Source: Actinomycetes bacterium
GTDB lineage: Bacteria; Actinomycetota; Acidimicrobiia; Acidimicrobiales; RAAP-2
Assembly: GCA_021798955.1 (NCBI GenBank)
Contig: JAJZBK010000005.1
Location: forward strand, 73,059 to 137,058
DNA length: 64,000 nt
Direction of reading: 5' to 3'
A model generated the notes under the pieces. It did not search any database. It was not told the DNA's origin and saw only the letters and a list, made by a program, of their open reading frames with translations. Below, in pieces: positions 43,038-53,220 of the stretch. A program made the translations under genes and the position numbers. Position 1 is the first letter of the stretch. Each line of letters begins with the position of its first letter.

Positions 43038-43817
43038 TCAGATGAGTGGCCAGGGGTAGGGGGGTCGGTCTCCTGCGGGCTCGGGGAAGCAGCCCGTCTC
43101 GACGAGGCCGGCTGCCCGCCGGGCGATCGCCGCGCACTCGGCAGGCGCGAGGAGCCCTGCCAGCTCCGGCGGCAGGTCGTCGACCAGGGCGGCCAGGTCG
43201 TCGAGCAGGTGGGTGGGGACGGGGTCGCCGGCGAAGTCCCAGATGACGGTCCGGAGCTTGGGCGCCTCGTGGAAGCACAGCCCGTGGTCGATGGCCCACA
43301 GGCGGCCCCCCGCTCCGAGGAGGACGTGGCCGCTCTTGCGGTCGGCGTTGTTGGCGACCACGTCGAAGGCGCAGATGGCCCGGAGGGCCTCGTCGTACCT
43401 GCCGGTCTCCACCAGCGTGAAGAAGTGCTCCTCGTAGTCGGCGTCGACGAAGAGCTGGACCGACCCCGACCCGAGCGGGCCGTCGTGCCGGAGGACGGTG
43501 GGGGGGACGAGGCCCCAGCCGAGGGCGTCGGAGAGGACGGCGGCGGCGACCTCGCGACGGTAGAGGCCATCAGGGAAGTCCCACAGGGGTCGCTCGCCCT
43601 GCCCTGGCTTGTAGACGGCGTGGAGCGGGGTCGCCGTGTCGCCGAGTCGTGGGGCATCGACGGTGACCAACAACGACAAGTTCGAGCTCCACGGGAGGCG
43701 GCCCTCGACGGTCAGGGGGGCCGTTGCGAGCAGGTCGGTGAGCTCCTCCAGGCCGGCCTGACCGGGGCGCCAGCCGCTCAGGCGACGGGAGGCCGGTGGC
43801 CGTTCGTCCGGGGGCAC
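43038..43817 (-). CDS. SCO1664-family protein (kinase-like fold)
   Basis: A 259-residue protein of the actinobacterial SCO1664 family. Kinase-like features are AVYKPGQGERPLWDFPDGLY (nucleotide lysine and substrate loop), CAFDVVANNADRKSGHVLL (catalytic Asp-Asn region) and LWAIDHGLCFHE (metal Asp). The family is related to phosphatidylinositol kinase-type folds, but the substrate is unknown. It is the last gene of a four-gene run with FrhB-like, phosphatase and DUF3090 genes. GTG 43817 is chosen; it lies 40 bases inside the DUF3090 gene. The frame is open to 43859. Confidence 0.85.
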   Translation of the reverse strand: MPPDERPPASRRLSGWRPGQAGLEELTDLLATAPLTVEGRLPWSSNLSLLVTVDAPRLGDTATPLHAVYKPGQGERPLWDFPDGLYRREVAAAVLSDALGWGLVPPTVLRHDGPLGSGSVQLFVDADYEEHFFTLVETGRYDEALRAICAFDVVANNADRKSGHVLLGAGGRLWAIDHGLCFHEAPKLRTVIWDFAGDPVPTHLLDDLAALVDDLPPELAGLLAPAECAAIARRAAGLVETGCFPEPAGDRPPYPWPLI

Positions 43818-44275
43818 TCGTGACCGGAAGGATCGAGGGGCGAGCCGCACAGCGGGCACGGCGGGCGCCCGGCCTCTACCAGGGCCGTGGCCCGGATGGC
43901 GAACGCCGCTGCCTGCTCGCGGGTGATCGAGATGCGGGCGATGGCGCCGGGCTCCCCTTCGGCCACCAGCTCCTCGACCACCAGCACGATACGTTGGTCG
44001 TCCTCGTCGTAGGAGACCCCCACCGTCCCGACCGTCCAGTCGGGGTTCGTGGGCTCCTCGAGGGCGAGGTCGTCGGGCAGGTGCCCGGGTCGCTCGTGGT
44101 CGCGCACGATGGTGGCGAGGGTGGCGGCCAACACTGCGACCTGGCGTTTTTCGATCTTGAGGGTGAGCAGGAGCGGGCCGTCACGGCACTGGAGGAGGAA
44201 GAGCCGCTGCCCGACGGGCCCGATGGCCCCGACCGTGAAGCGACCGGGCGCAGTGAAGTCGTAGCCGATGGTCAC
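43778..44275 (-). CDS. DUF3090 family protein
   Basis: A 165-residue protein with an N-terminal domain typical of DUF3090 (TIGYDFTAPGRFTVGAIGPV, GQRLFLLQCRDGPLLLTLKI) and a short C-terminal zinc-ribbon-like end, CPLCGSPLDPSGHECP (C-x2-C...H-x-C). It is found in actinobacteria between a histidine phosphatase of the MSMEG_4193 type and an SCO1664-like gene, as here. GTG 44275 overlaps the phosphatase stop by four bases. Function unknown. Confidence 0.87.
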   Translation of the reverse strand: MTIGYDFTAPGRFTVGAIGPVGQRLFLLQCRDGPLLLTLKIEKRQVAVLAATLATIVRDHERPGHLPDDLALEEPTNPDWTVGTVGVSYDEDDQRIVLVVEELVAEGEPGAIARISITREQAAAFAIRATALVEAGRPPCPLCGSPLDPSGHECPRTNGHRPPVA

Positions 44276-44976
44276 GAGAGCCCCAGGTCGGCCAGTGATC
44301 CGGTGGAGTTGACGGTGAGCACGTGGGTTCCCTCCGGGCCGTAGGAGACGGCCGAGACCGAGCACGGCGAGACCACCAGGCGTTGGAACAGGTCGAGGTG
44401 GGTGCCGGCCGCCATGGCCAGGGCGGCCTTGATGGGGTCGGCGTGGGAGACCGCCACCAGCGTCTCGCCGGGGTGGCGGGCCACCAGCCGGGCCACGGTG
44501 TCGGTGATGCGCTGCTGCATGTCGGTGAAGGACTCCCCGCCGGGGAACCGGAACAGGCTGGGCGTGCGCTGCACCGTGGTCCACGCCGGCGTGCGCATCA
44601 GCACCTTCAGCTCGGCGCCGGTCCACTCCCCGAAGTCGCACTCGAGAAGGCCCCGCTCCGTGCGGACTCGCAGACCGAGCGCCCGGGCGATCGGCGCGGC
44701 CGTCTCGCGAGTCCGTTCGAGTGGAGACGCGTAGACGGCGACCGGGCCGCCGGTCGGTCGGCCCGCCAGGGCGGTGAGGCGCTGGGCGACCGCCTCGGCC
44801 TGCTCCCGCCCGGCATCCGACAGGTGGAGGCCTCGGGCGCGCCCAGGGAGCACGGTGCCGGTGGTCGGTGTGGTCCCATGGCGTACGAAGAGCACCACCG
44901 TGGGCCTCCGTCGCCCGGACCGCCGCGACCGGGTGGACGGTCCGACCCGCTCTGGCGGTGTCGAGGTCGCCGTCAC
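44272..44976 (-). CDS. Histidine phosphatase family protein (MSMEG_4193-like)
   Basis: A 234-residue phosphoglycerate-mutase-fold protein: LFVRHGTTPTTG carries the catalytic His, ASPLERTRETAAPIA and GLLECDFGEWTG follow, and AVSHADPIKAAL holds the second His. The DUF3090 and SCO1664 neighbours identify it as the MSMEG_4193-type member. The start at GTG 44976 is chosen because it forms a GTGA overlap with the FrhB-like gene. The first 35 residues are basic and not conserved. Confidence 0.88.
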   Translation of the reverse strand: MTATSTPPERVGPSTRSRRSGRRRPTVVLFVRHGTTPTTGTVLPGRARGLHLSDAGREQAEAVAQRLTALAGRPTGGPVAVYASPLERTRETAAPIARALGLRVRTERGLLECDFGEWTGAELKVLMRTPAWTTVQRTPSLFRFPGGESFTDMQQRITDTVARLVARHPGETLVAVSHADPIKAALAMAAGTHLDLFQRLVVSPCSVSAVSYGPEGTHVLTVNSTGSLADLGLS

Positions 44977-46097
44977 GCTGGAGTCGGCAGCCGACCCGGC
45001 ATCGCCTCGGCCGTCGCCGGCCACCGCCTCCGGCTCACTCGGGCCAGCTTGTGGAGGAGGGCGATCGCACCCGGGTCGTCGTCACCAGGCCGCGTCTCGA
45101 TGGCTCCGGCGGCCACCATGTCGTCGACGAGCGAGCGCCCGAGCTCGGTGCGCACGATGGTGAGCGTCCAGTCGTTGAACGCCCCGATGCCTCCCGTCGA
45201 GATATCGGCGTGCTCGGCGGCGAAGTCCGGGCAGGCGGTGCACCCCTGGCGGGTCCAGGCGTGCGCCTCCTTCAACGGGACTTCGTGGTAGCCGCCGTCG
45301 TTCGTCCACACCTGGAAGACCCCCTTGATGTTCATCTTGGTGATGGACTCGCGGGGAATGCCGTAACGGGCCTCGAAGAGCTCCGGAAAGATGGCGTCGT
45401 CGAAGGTCTTCGAGCACAGCAGCCCGATGGTCAGTGCCAGCCGACGGGCGATCTTGCCCGCCTTGCGCGCCCGCATCACCGGGGGGGCAGACGCCTGGCA
45501 ACCCATGCCGACGAGGGCGATGCGCTCGGCTCCGGCGGCCGCCGCCGCCGGGTAGGCGAGGGTGTTGGCCGAGTACGTGTAGCGCGATCCGGCAGTGCCG
45601 AGGACGCCGGCACGGTCGGTCACGACCGCCGGCACGGCTTTCCAGCTGGTGCCGTCTCCCTCGAGCGCCGACACGAGGGCGGCATCGACCACGTCGTGCT
45701 CGAGCGCCCAGATGAGAAGCGCCGACACGAGCCCGCCGTCCTGGCCGGCAGCGAGGACGTCGGGGTCGGTGGCCCGGGCGAGGAGGATGTCCGAGCTCAC
45801 GCCGGCGACCTCGCTGGGCTGGCGCGTGCGACCGAAGAGGTGCGTGTCGATCTCCGGCTCCCAGGTGCGAAAGCGCGGACAGGCCCGGGTGCACATCGTG
45901 CAGCCCTTCAGCCCGTGGGTGCAGTCGTCGGGGCCGCCGTCGGCCTCGACGTGGAAGGGCTTGTAGTGACCGCCCGTGTCGTCGTAGGCGAGGACGTCAT
46001 GCGGGCACGCCACGACGCATCCGGCGCACCCCGTGCACAAGCCACTGGTGACGACCTCTCGGAGGAGCTCGGCCCACTGCGGCTTCTCGGGTGGCAT
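44973..46097 (-). CDS. Coenzyme F420 hydrogenase/dehydrogenase beta subunit-like (FrhB) protein
   Basis: This 374-residue protein has two ferredoxin-like cluster motifs near the N-terminus (CTGCAGCVVACPHDV, CTMCTRACPRF) and an FrhB-type flavin/F420 domain: AGQDGGLVSALLIWALE, TAGSRYTYSANTLAYPA, VGMGCQASAPPVMRARK, IGLLCSKTFDD, MNIKGVF and ACPDFAAEHADISTGGIG. FrhB proteins pass electrons between F420 or other carriers and iron-sulfur proteins; the partner is unknown. ATG 46097 is the start; upstream codons are not conserved. It heads the operon with the phosphatase, DUF3090 and SCO1664 genes, an unexpected partner for that set. Confidence 0.87.
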   Translation of the reverse strand: MPPEKPQWAELLREVVTSGLCTGCAGCVVACPHDVLAYDDTGGHYKPFHVEADGGPDDCTHGLKGCTMCTRACPRFRTWEPEIDTHLFGRTRQPSEVAGVSSDILLARATDPDVLAAGQDGGLVSALLIWALEHDVVDAALVSALEGDGTSWKAVPAVVTDRAGVLGTAGSRYTYSANTLAYPAAAAAGAERIALVGMGCQASAPPVMRARKAGKIARRLALTIGLLCSKTFDDAIFPELFEARYGIPRESITKMNIKGVFQVWTNDGGYHEVPLKEAHAWTRQGCTACPDFAAEHADISTGGIGAFNDWTLTIVRTELGRSLVDDMVAAGAIETRPGDDDPGAIALLHKLARVSRRRWPATAEAMPGRLPTPA

Positions 46098-46201
46098 GTG
46101 CCCACCATAGCGACGGCGGACCGTCCCGGGGTGCTCCACCGCCGGGCCGTTCAGGTCAAGGCCGGACCCCGTGGGGCGACGGCGACGCCTACCCTTGGGG
46201 A

Positions 46202-46810
46202 GTGGTCGACCCCGGGGCGACAAACCGCTGGCTGGCCGCGCCGGTGGCGCGGGGTGCCGAGTACGACGCCCGGTTCGAGGCGCTTGCCGCTGCCGGCATC
46301 GCCGTCCACGGCGAGGCGGACCTGGTGACCTCCTTCGCGCCGCGCACCGCGCTCGACGCCGGGTGTGGAACCGGGCGCGTGGCCCTCGAGCTCGCTCGGC
46401 GAGGTATCGAGGCGGTGGGGGTCGACGTCGACCCGGCCATGCTGGTGACCGCCCGGAGCAAGGCGCCCGGGCTCACCTGGGTCGAGGCCGACCTGGCCGG
46501 GCTCGATCTCGGCCGGGTCTTCGACGTGGTGGTCATGGCCGGCAACGTGCTGTGCTTCGTAGCCCCGGGCACCGAGGGCGCGGTGGTCGCCGCCGCGGCC
46601 CACCACCTGGCGCCCGATGGCCACCTCCTCGCCGGCTTTGCCCTCGACCGGGGGATCGGGCTCGATCGCTACGACGACGTGGCGACGGCTGCCGGCTTGG
46701 TCCTCGAGCAGCGCTTTGCCACCTGGGAGGGAGCTCCCTTCACCGGGTCGGAGACTTACGCCGTCTCCGTCCACCGCCACCGCGATCACCGCTGCCACCG
46801 CCTCTGGTGA
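46202..46810 (+). CDS. Class I SAM-dependent methyltransferase
   Basis: A 202-residue protein with a complete Rossmann-type SAM site: motif I LDAGCGTGRVALELARRG (about 49-66), motif II VGVDVDPAML, motif III WVEADLAGL, then VVVMAGNVLCFV. The C-terminal part is short. The start at GTG 46202 has GGGGA directly before it, so the ribosome site is weak. The substrate cannot be told. It runs into the Fpg-like gene with an 8-base gap. Confidence 0.88.
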   Translation: MVDPGATNRWLAAPVARGAEYDARFEALAAAGIAVHGEADLVTSFAPRTALDAGCGTGRVALELARRGIEAVGVDVDPAMLVTARSKAPGLTWVEADLAGLDLGRVFDVVVMAGNVLCFVAPGTEGAVVAAAAHHLAPDGHLLAGFALDRGIGLDRYDDVATAAGLVLEQRFATWEGAPFTGSETYAVSVHRHRDHRCHRLW

Positions 46811-46818
46811 GCTGAACG

Positions 46819-47601
46819 GTGCCCGAGCTGCCCGAGGCCGAGTGCTACCGACGAGTGGCCGAGCAAGCTGTCGGCCGCCGGGTGGCCGAGGTAGTGGCCC
46901 CTGACGTCTGGTACTTGAAGGGTGCGACCGACCAGGCGGCCCTCGATCGTGCACTCGTCGGCCGGCCGGTGACCGAGGTGTGGCGGCACGGCAAGCGAGT
47001 CTGTGTCGGGGTCGGCTCGGACCACGTCCTCGGACTGCAGTTCGGGATGACGGGCATCCTCGAGCTCGACGGCAATGCCGCGCTCGACGGCCTGCGCTAC
47101 GCGCCGAGGCGGCGCGACGACGCCTGGGTTCGCTTCGCCCTCCGCTTCGAGGACGGCGGCGTGCTCGGGCTCGTCGACCCGCGTCGCCTCGGTGGCGTGA
47201 CCCTCGACCCGGACCTCGAGGGGTTGGGCCCGGATGCCGCCACGATCGGCCAGGCCGCCCTCGCCCGGGCGCTCGCCGCGTCGGCCGTACCGGTCAAGGC
47301 CCGCCTCCTCGACCAGTCGGTGCTCGCCGGGGTCGGCAACCTGCTGGGCGACGAGGTGCTCTGGCGCTCGGGGGTCGACCCCCGGCGGCCGGCGCGCGAC
47401 CTGGGCCGAGCGGTGTCCCGTCGGCTCCACCGGCACCTTGTCGCCACCATCGCCGAGCTCGTCGAGCGCGGGGGATCACACCTCGGCGACCTGGTTGCCG
47501 AGCGGCGTCCCGGTGGACGGTGCCCGCGCGACGGATCGGCGTTGGTGCGCACCACGGTCGGTGGCCGGACGACGTGGTGGTGCCCGACGCACCAGCGATG
47601 A
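46819..47601 (+). CDS. Fpg/Nei-family DNA glycosylase with altered zinc finger
   Basis: A 260-residue enzyme beginning PELPEAECYRR after its initiator: Pro2 and Glu3 are the catalytic residues of the MutM/Nei family, which removes oxidised bases. The helix-two-turn-helix DNA motif is VKARLLDQSVLAGVGNLLGD. The C-terminal zinc finger is changed: CPRD...CPTHQR instead of CxxC...CxxC, so the second and fourth ligands are Asp and His. These can still bind zinc, but the pattern is unusual. GTG 46819 is fixed by the need for Pro2. Confidence 0.9.
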   Translation: MPELPEAECYRRVAEQAVGRRVAEVVAPDVWYLKGATDQAALDRALVGRPVTEVWRHGKRVCVGVGSDHVLGLQFGMTGILELDGNAALDGLRYAPRRRDDAWVRFALRFEDGGVLGLVDPRRLGGVTLDPDLEGLGPDAATIGQAALARALAASAVPVKARLLDQSVLAGVGNLLGDEVLWRSGVDPRRPARDLGRAVSRRLHRHLVATIAELVERGGSHLGDLVAERRPGGRCPRDGSALVRTTVGGRTTWWCPTHQR

Positions 47602-47619
47602 GCCGGGCCGGTCGGACCG

Positions 47620-48084
47620 TCAGCCTTCGAGCTCGGCGAGCACCTTGGCGGCGTGCCCGTCGGCCTTCACGTTGTACCAGGCCCGGCTGATGGTCCCGTC
47701 CGGTCCGACGAGGAACGTCGATCGGATCACCCCGGTGCTCTTCTTGCCGTAGAGGGTCTTCTCGCCCCATGCCCCGTACGCCGTGCCGACCTGGTGGTCG
47801 ACGTCGGTGAGGAGGGGGAAGCGGAGGCCGTACTTGTCGCGGAAGGCTCGGTGCTTCTCGGCGGGGTCGGCAGAGATCCCGACCACCTGGGCGCCCGAGG
47901 CCGAGAACGACCGCAGGTTGTCGTTGAACTGACAGGCTTCCTTGGTGCAGCCAGGCGTGTCGTCCTTCGGGTAGAAGTAGACGACGACGGGCGATCCGGT
48001 GAAGTCGGCAAGGGAGACCGGGTTGCCGTCCTGGTCCGGCAGCGTGAAGGCCGGTGCCCGGTCGCCGGCGGCGAGCGTTCCCAT
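47620..48084 (-). CDS. bcp: Thioredoxin-dependent thiol peroxidase Bcp
   Basis: A 154-residue peroxiredoxin of Bcp/PrxQ type: APAFTLPDQDGNPVSL, YFYPKDDTPGCTKEACQFND with the peroxidatic Cys in TPGC and the resolving Cys five residues on, and VVGISADPAEKHRAF. It reduces hydroperoxides using thioredoxin. ATG 48084 has GAGAGGAC upstream. It converges on the Fpg-like gene with only 18 bases between and is divergent from thiC. Confidence 0.95.
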   Translation of the reverse strand: MGTLAAGDRAPAFTLPDQDGNPVSLADFTGSPVVVYFYPKDDTPGCTKEACQFNDNLRSFSASGAQVVGISADPAEKHRAFRDKYGLRFPLLTDVDHQVGTAYGAWGEKTLYGKKSTGVIRSTFLVGPDGTISRAWYNVKADGHAAKVLAELEG

Positions 48085-48250
48085 GGTGCTTGTCCTCTCT
48101 CCGTGCTGGACGTCGACGCCCACAGCATCGCAGACGGTTGCCGCCGGGACGACTCTGTCGGTGCGCCGGCCTTGGTGACGTAGTCCTGGTGCGCCGGCCC
48201 CGCTGCGCCGGCCCCGCTGCGAACCGGACCATGACGCGCGAGACTGGCCC

Positions 48251-50134
<1,884 letters not shown>

Positions 50135-50370
50135 TCGTTCGGCGCCGCCAGCTGGCGGTGCCGACCCGGGTGGCCCCACTCAGAGCGGCCGACAGGTAGG
50201 CTGGAGGCCGCAGCGGGAGTGTTCCCGATGCCGGGGTCTTCCTCAACTCTGTGGCTGGCGCGTACGGCGTGCCGGAACCGGCCCGAGGCGGGCCCAACTG
50301 CGCTCACCGACCGGTGGGCCGCGGTGGCCCGTCGGCCGCCGGACCAGAGCAGGAGAGAGAGCTGATCCCT

Positions 50371-51597
50371 ATGACCGTTGCCCCCGAGCAGGGCGACCGC
50401 GCCCCCGCAGACGACCGCGAGGACGGCCCCGCCTTCGACGCCCTCGGCGTCGACCCGGCCCTCGTGAAGGTCCTGGCCAGCCAGGGCATCACCAACGCCT
50501 TCGCTATCCAGGCCATGACCGTCGCCGACGGCCTGGCTGGACGCGACGTGTGCGGCAAAGCGAAGACGGGGTCGGGCAAGACCCTCGCCTTCGGTCTTCC
50601 GCTGCTCCAGCGGACCATGGGCGCGCCGGCGGTGGAGCCGGGCCGTCCCCGCGCCCTCGTACTGGTGCCGACCCGCGAGCTGGCTGTCCAGGTGAGCGAG
50701 GTCCTCGAGCCGCTGGCGGAGGCGGTCGGCCTGCGGGTAGTCGCGGTCTACGGCGGAGCGGACATCGAACGACAGGTGAAGAAGGTGCGGCGGGGCGTCG
50801 ACGCGGTGATCGCCACGCCGGGGCGGCTCATCGACCTGGGTGACCGGGGCGAGCTGTCGGTCGCCGACATCGAGACCCTCGTGCTCGACGAGGCGGACCG
50901 GATGGCCGACATGGGCTTCATGCCCCAGGTCGAGTGGGTGCTGCGACGGCTCGAGCGGCCCCACCAGACGCTGCTCTTCTCGGCGACGCTCGACGGAGCG
51001 GTCGACCGCTTGGTCAGCCGGTACCTGACAGACCCGGTCCTCCACGAGGTCGCTTCGCCTCGTACCACCGTCGAGGCCATGGAGCACCGCTTCCTCGAAG
51101 TGCACCAGATGGACCGGGTGAAGGTGTGCGCCGCCATCTGTCGGAGCGCGTCGAAGACCATCGTCTTCGTGCGCACCAAGCGGGGTGCCGACCGGCTCGT
51201 CGAACAGCTCCAGCGCGAGGGCGTGCGCGCGGGCGCCATCCACGGCGACCTGCGCCAGGTCAACCGGGAGCGCACGCTGCGCGACTTCGCCGAAGGGAAG
51301 CTCCCCGTGCTCGTCGCCACCGACGTCGCCGCCCGAGGCCTCGACATCGATGCCGTGGACGTCGTCGTCCACTTCGATGTCCCTGAGGACCACAAGGCGT
51401 ACCTCCACCGATCGGGCCGGACGGCCCGAGCCGGCGAGGCGGGCGTGGTGGTCACCCTCGTGCAGTGGAACCAGGTCCTCGAGGTCGAGCGGATCCAGCA
51501 GCGCATCGGGCTGAAGATCCCGATCGTCGAGATGTTCTCGAACGACAAGCGCCTGGCCGACCTGGCAGGGTGGGACCCGCTGGCCGATGGCGCCTGA
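50371..51597 (+). CDS. DEAD-box RNA helicase
   Basis: A 408-residue helicase with the motifs in order: Q-motif (FDALGVDPALVKVLASQGI, AIQ), motif I AKTGSGKT, Ia PTRELA, Ib TPGRL, II VLDEADRM, III SAT, IV IVFVRTK, V ATDVAARGLDI and VI HRSGRTARAG. Motif II reads DEAD. It lacks long C-terminal RNA-binding tails. The ATG at 50371 is far from AGGAGAG (about 15 bases), and a leader of about 160 bases follows a TAGGCT box near 50196, so its mRNA may carry regulatory structure. Confidence 0.94.
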   Translation: MTVAPEQGDRAPADDREDGPAFDALGVDPALVKVLASQGITNAFAIQAMTVADGLAGRDVCGKAKTGSGKTLAFGLPLLQRTMGAPAVEPGRPRALVLVPTRELAVQVSEVLEPLAEAVGLRVVAVYGGADIERQVKKVRRGVDAVIATPGRLIDLGDRGELSVADIETLVLDEADRMADMGFMPQVEWVLRRLERPHQTLLFSATLDGAVDRLVSRYLTDPVLHEVASPRTTVEAMEHRFLEVHQMDRVKVCAAICRSASKTIVFVRTKRGADRLVEQLQREGVRAGAIHGDLRQVNRERTLRDFAEGKLPVLVATDVAARGLDIDAVDVVVHFDVPEDHKAYLHRSGRTARAGEAGVVVTLVQWNQVLEVERIQQRIGLKIPIVEMFSNDKRLADLAGWDPLADGA

Positions 51598-52345
51598 GAC
51601 CCCGAGGAGAGACCGGAGGCTGACGGTCGACGTCGGGACCTCGGCGGGGACCCGGGTGCTCGTGGTCAGTGCGCACCCCGACGACGTGGACTTCGGGGCG
51701 GCAGGATCGGTGGCGACCTGGACGGCGGCCGGGGCAGAGGTCGCCTACTGCATCGTCACCGACGGCCAAGCGGGAGGCTCCGACCGGTCGATCAGTCGCG
51801 AGGAGATGGCTGCCATCCGACGCGACGAGCAACGGGCGGCGGCCAAGGAGGTCGGCGTCACCGAGGTGACGTTCCTGGGGTTCCTCGATGGACAGCTCGT
51901 CCCCTCGCTCGAGCTACGAGCCGCGCTCACCCGCGTCATCCGCCGCTTCCGGCCCGAGCGGGTGGTCGCCCAGTCGCCCGAGCGCAACTGGGACCGCCTC
52001 TATGCCAGCCACCCGGACCATCTGGCGGCCGGGGAGGCGGCGGTGTGCGCCGTCTACCCCGATGCTCGCAATCCGTTCGCCCATCCCGAGCTGCTGTCCG
52101 AGGGGCTCGAGCCCCACGTCGTCCCCGAGCTGTGGGTGATGGCCACCGAGCGAGCCGACCGTGTGGTCGACGTCACCGAGGCGTTCCCGCGCAAGCTCGC
52201 CGCTCTCCGGTGCCACCGGAGCCAGGGCACCGATGGCGACCACGTCGAACCCATGCTGCGCGACTGGATGGGGTCGACGGCCGCCGCCGCCGGCCTCGGA
52301 GCGGGGCGGTTGGCGGAAGCCTTCCATGTGGTCGCCACGGCGTGA
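51587..52345 (+). CDS. PIG-L (LmbE) family deacetylase
   Basis: A 252-residue zinc hydrolase: VVSAHPDDVDFGAAGSVATW holds the metal His-Pro-Asp-Asp, and YASHPDHLAAGEAAVCAVYP the second His. FLGFLDGQL and QSPERNWDRLY are conserved segments. The family removes acetyl groups from GlcNAc-type sugars, as in mycothiol biosynthesis (MshB/Mca), a possible role here. ATG 51587 lies within the last codons of the helicase gene, 11 bases before its end. The stop overlaps a GTG that may start the GATase gene. Confidence 0.9.
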   Translation: MAPETPRRDRRLTVDVGTSAGTRVLVVSAHPDDVDFGAAGSVATWTAAGAEVAYCIVTDGQAGGSDRSISREEMAAIRRDEQRAAAKEVGVTEVTFLGFLDGQLVPSLELRAALTRVIRRFRPERVVAQSPERNWDRLYASHPDHLAAGEAAVCAVYPDARNPFAHPELLSEGLEPHVVPELWVMATERADRVVDVTEAFPRKLAALRCHRSQGTDGDHVEPMLRDWMGSTAAAAGLGAGRLAEAFHVVATA

Positions 52346-53220
52346 CCGGGTCTGGCGCCGACGGTAGGCCAGGCGCCGACGGTAGGCCAGACGCCGACGG
52401 TTGGCCAGGCGCCGATGGTAGGGCAGGCGCCGACGGTAGGCCAGTGGCCCGCAGCCCGGTCGCCGTGCTCCAGCACGCGGACTACGAGGGCCCGGGCCTC
52501 CTCGGCCCCCTGCTTGCTTCGGCGGGTTGCTCGGTCCTTGTCGTCCGACCCGACCGGGGTGAGCCGCTTCCGGCAGTGGGCTCCCTGGCCGGGCTCGTCG
52601 TGTTGGGCGGACCGATGGGGGTGGGCGACGTCGATGCCTTTCCCTGGCTGGCTGCCGAGCGCTCCCTGTTGGCTGACGGCGTGGCCGCCGGTCTGCCTGT
52701 TCTCGGCATCTGCCTCGGGGCTCAGCAGCTCGCCGCTGCCCTCGGTGCCGAGGTGCGGCCGGCACCCGCCCCCGAGGTCGGCCTGGGGACCGTCGTGCTC
52801 ACGCCGGCGGGGCGTCGCGACCCGGTGCTCGGCCCCGAGTACGGCGGCCTCGGGCTGACCGAGGTGCCGTGCGTCCACTGGCACGGCGACACGTTCACGT
52901 TGCCCGAGGGAGCGGTGCACCTGGCGGCCACCCGGTCCGTTCCCCATCAGGCGTTCCGCGTCGGCCGGAGCGCCTACGGGTTGCAGTTCCATGTCGAGGT
53001 CGATCGCGACCTGGCGACGGCGTGGGCACCACACCTCCCCGCCGACGTGGTCCTCGACCCGGTCCGGGTGGCGGCTGTCGCAGCTACCGGCCAACGAGTG
53101 CTCGGTCGCTTCGTCTCCGGCGTCGTCGCCGGTGCCTACCCAGCAGGGGGCAGCAAGGCGCGGCGGCCCGCTTCAGATGAGCCCGGCGTCGGAGGCCCGG
53201 ACCAGGGCCTCGAGGCGTGA
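52342..53220 (+). CDS. Glutamine amidotransferase (class I, GATase1) protein
   Basis: The conserved domain shows AVLQHADYEGPGLLGPLLAS, LVVLGGPMGVGDVDAFPWLA, the nucleophile loop GICLGAQQLAAALGAEV (Cys about 118 from GTG 52342) and the His-Glu pair LQFHVEVD. Such proteins release ammonia from glutamine or hydrolyse gamma-glutamyl bonds; which substrate applies is unknown. GTG 52342 makes a GTGA overlap with the PIG-L gene but puts five GADGRP-like repeats at the N-terminus; GTG 52444 gives a normal 258-residue protein. The 3' end overlaps the convergent response regulator by 48 bases. Confidence 0.83.
   Translation: MTGSGADGRPGADGRPDADGWPGADGRAGADGRPVARSPVAVLQHADYEGPGLLGPLLASAGCSVLVVRPDRGEPLPAVGSLAGLVVLGGPMGVGDVDAFPWLAAERSLLADGVAAGLPVLGICLGAQQLAAALGAEVRPAPAPEVGLGTVVLTPAGRRDPVLGPEYGGLGLTEVPCVHWHGDTFTLPEGAVHLAATRSVPHQAFRVGRSAYGLQFHVEVDRDLATAWAPHLPADVVLDPVRVAAVAATGQRVLGRFVSGVVAGAYPAGGSKARRPASDEPGVGGPDQGLEA
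52354..52443. repeat. 18-bp tandem repeat, five copies, at the GATase start
   Basis: Five copies of GGCGCCGACGGTAGGCCA with few changes run from 52354 to 52443. The unit is six codons and is open in the GATase frame as GADGRP. Either it is a translated N-terminal extension (start GTG 52342) or a leader that ends exactly at GTG 52444. Confidence 0.92.
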
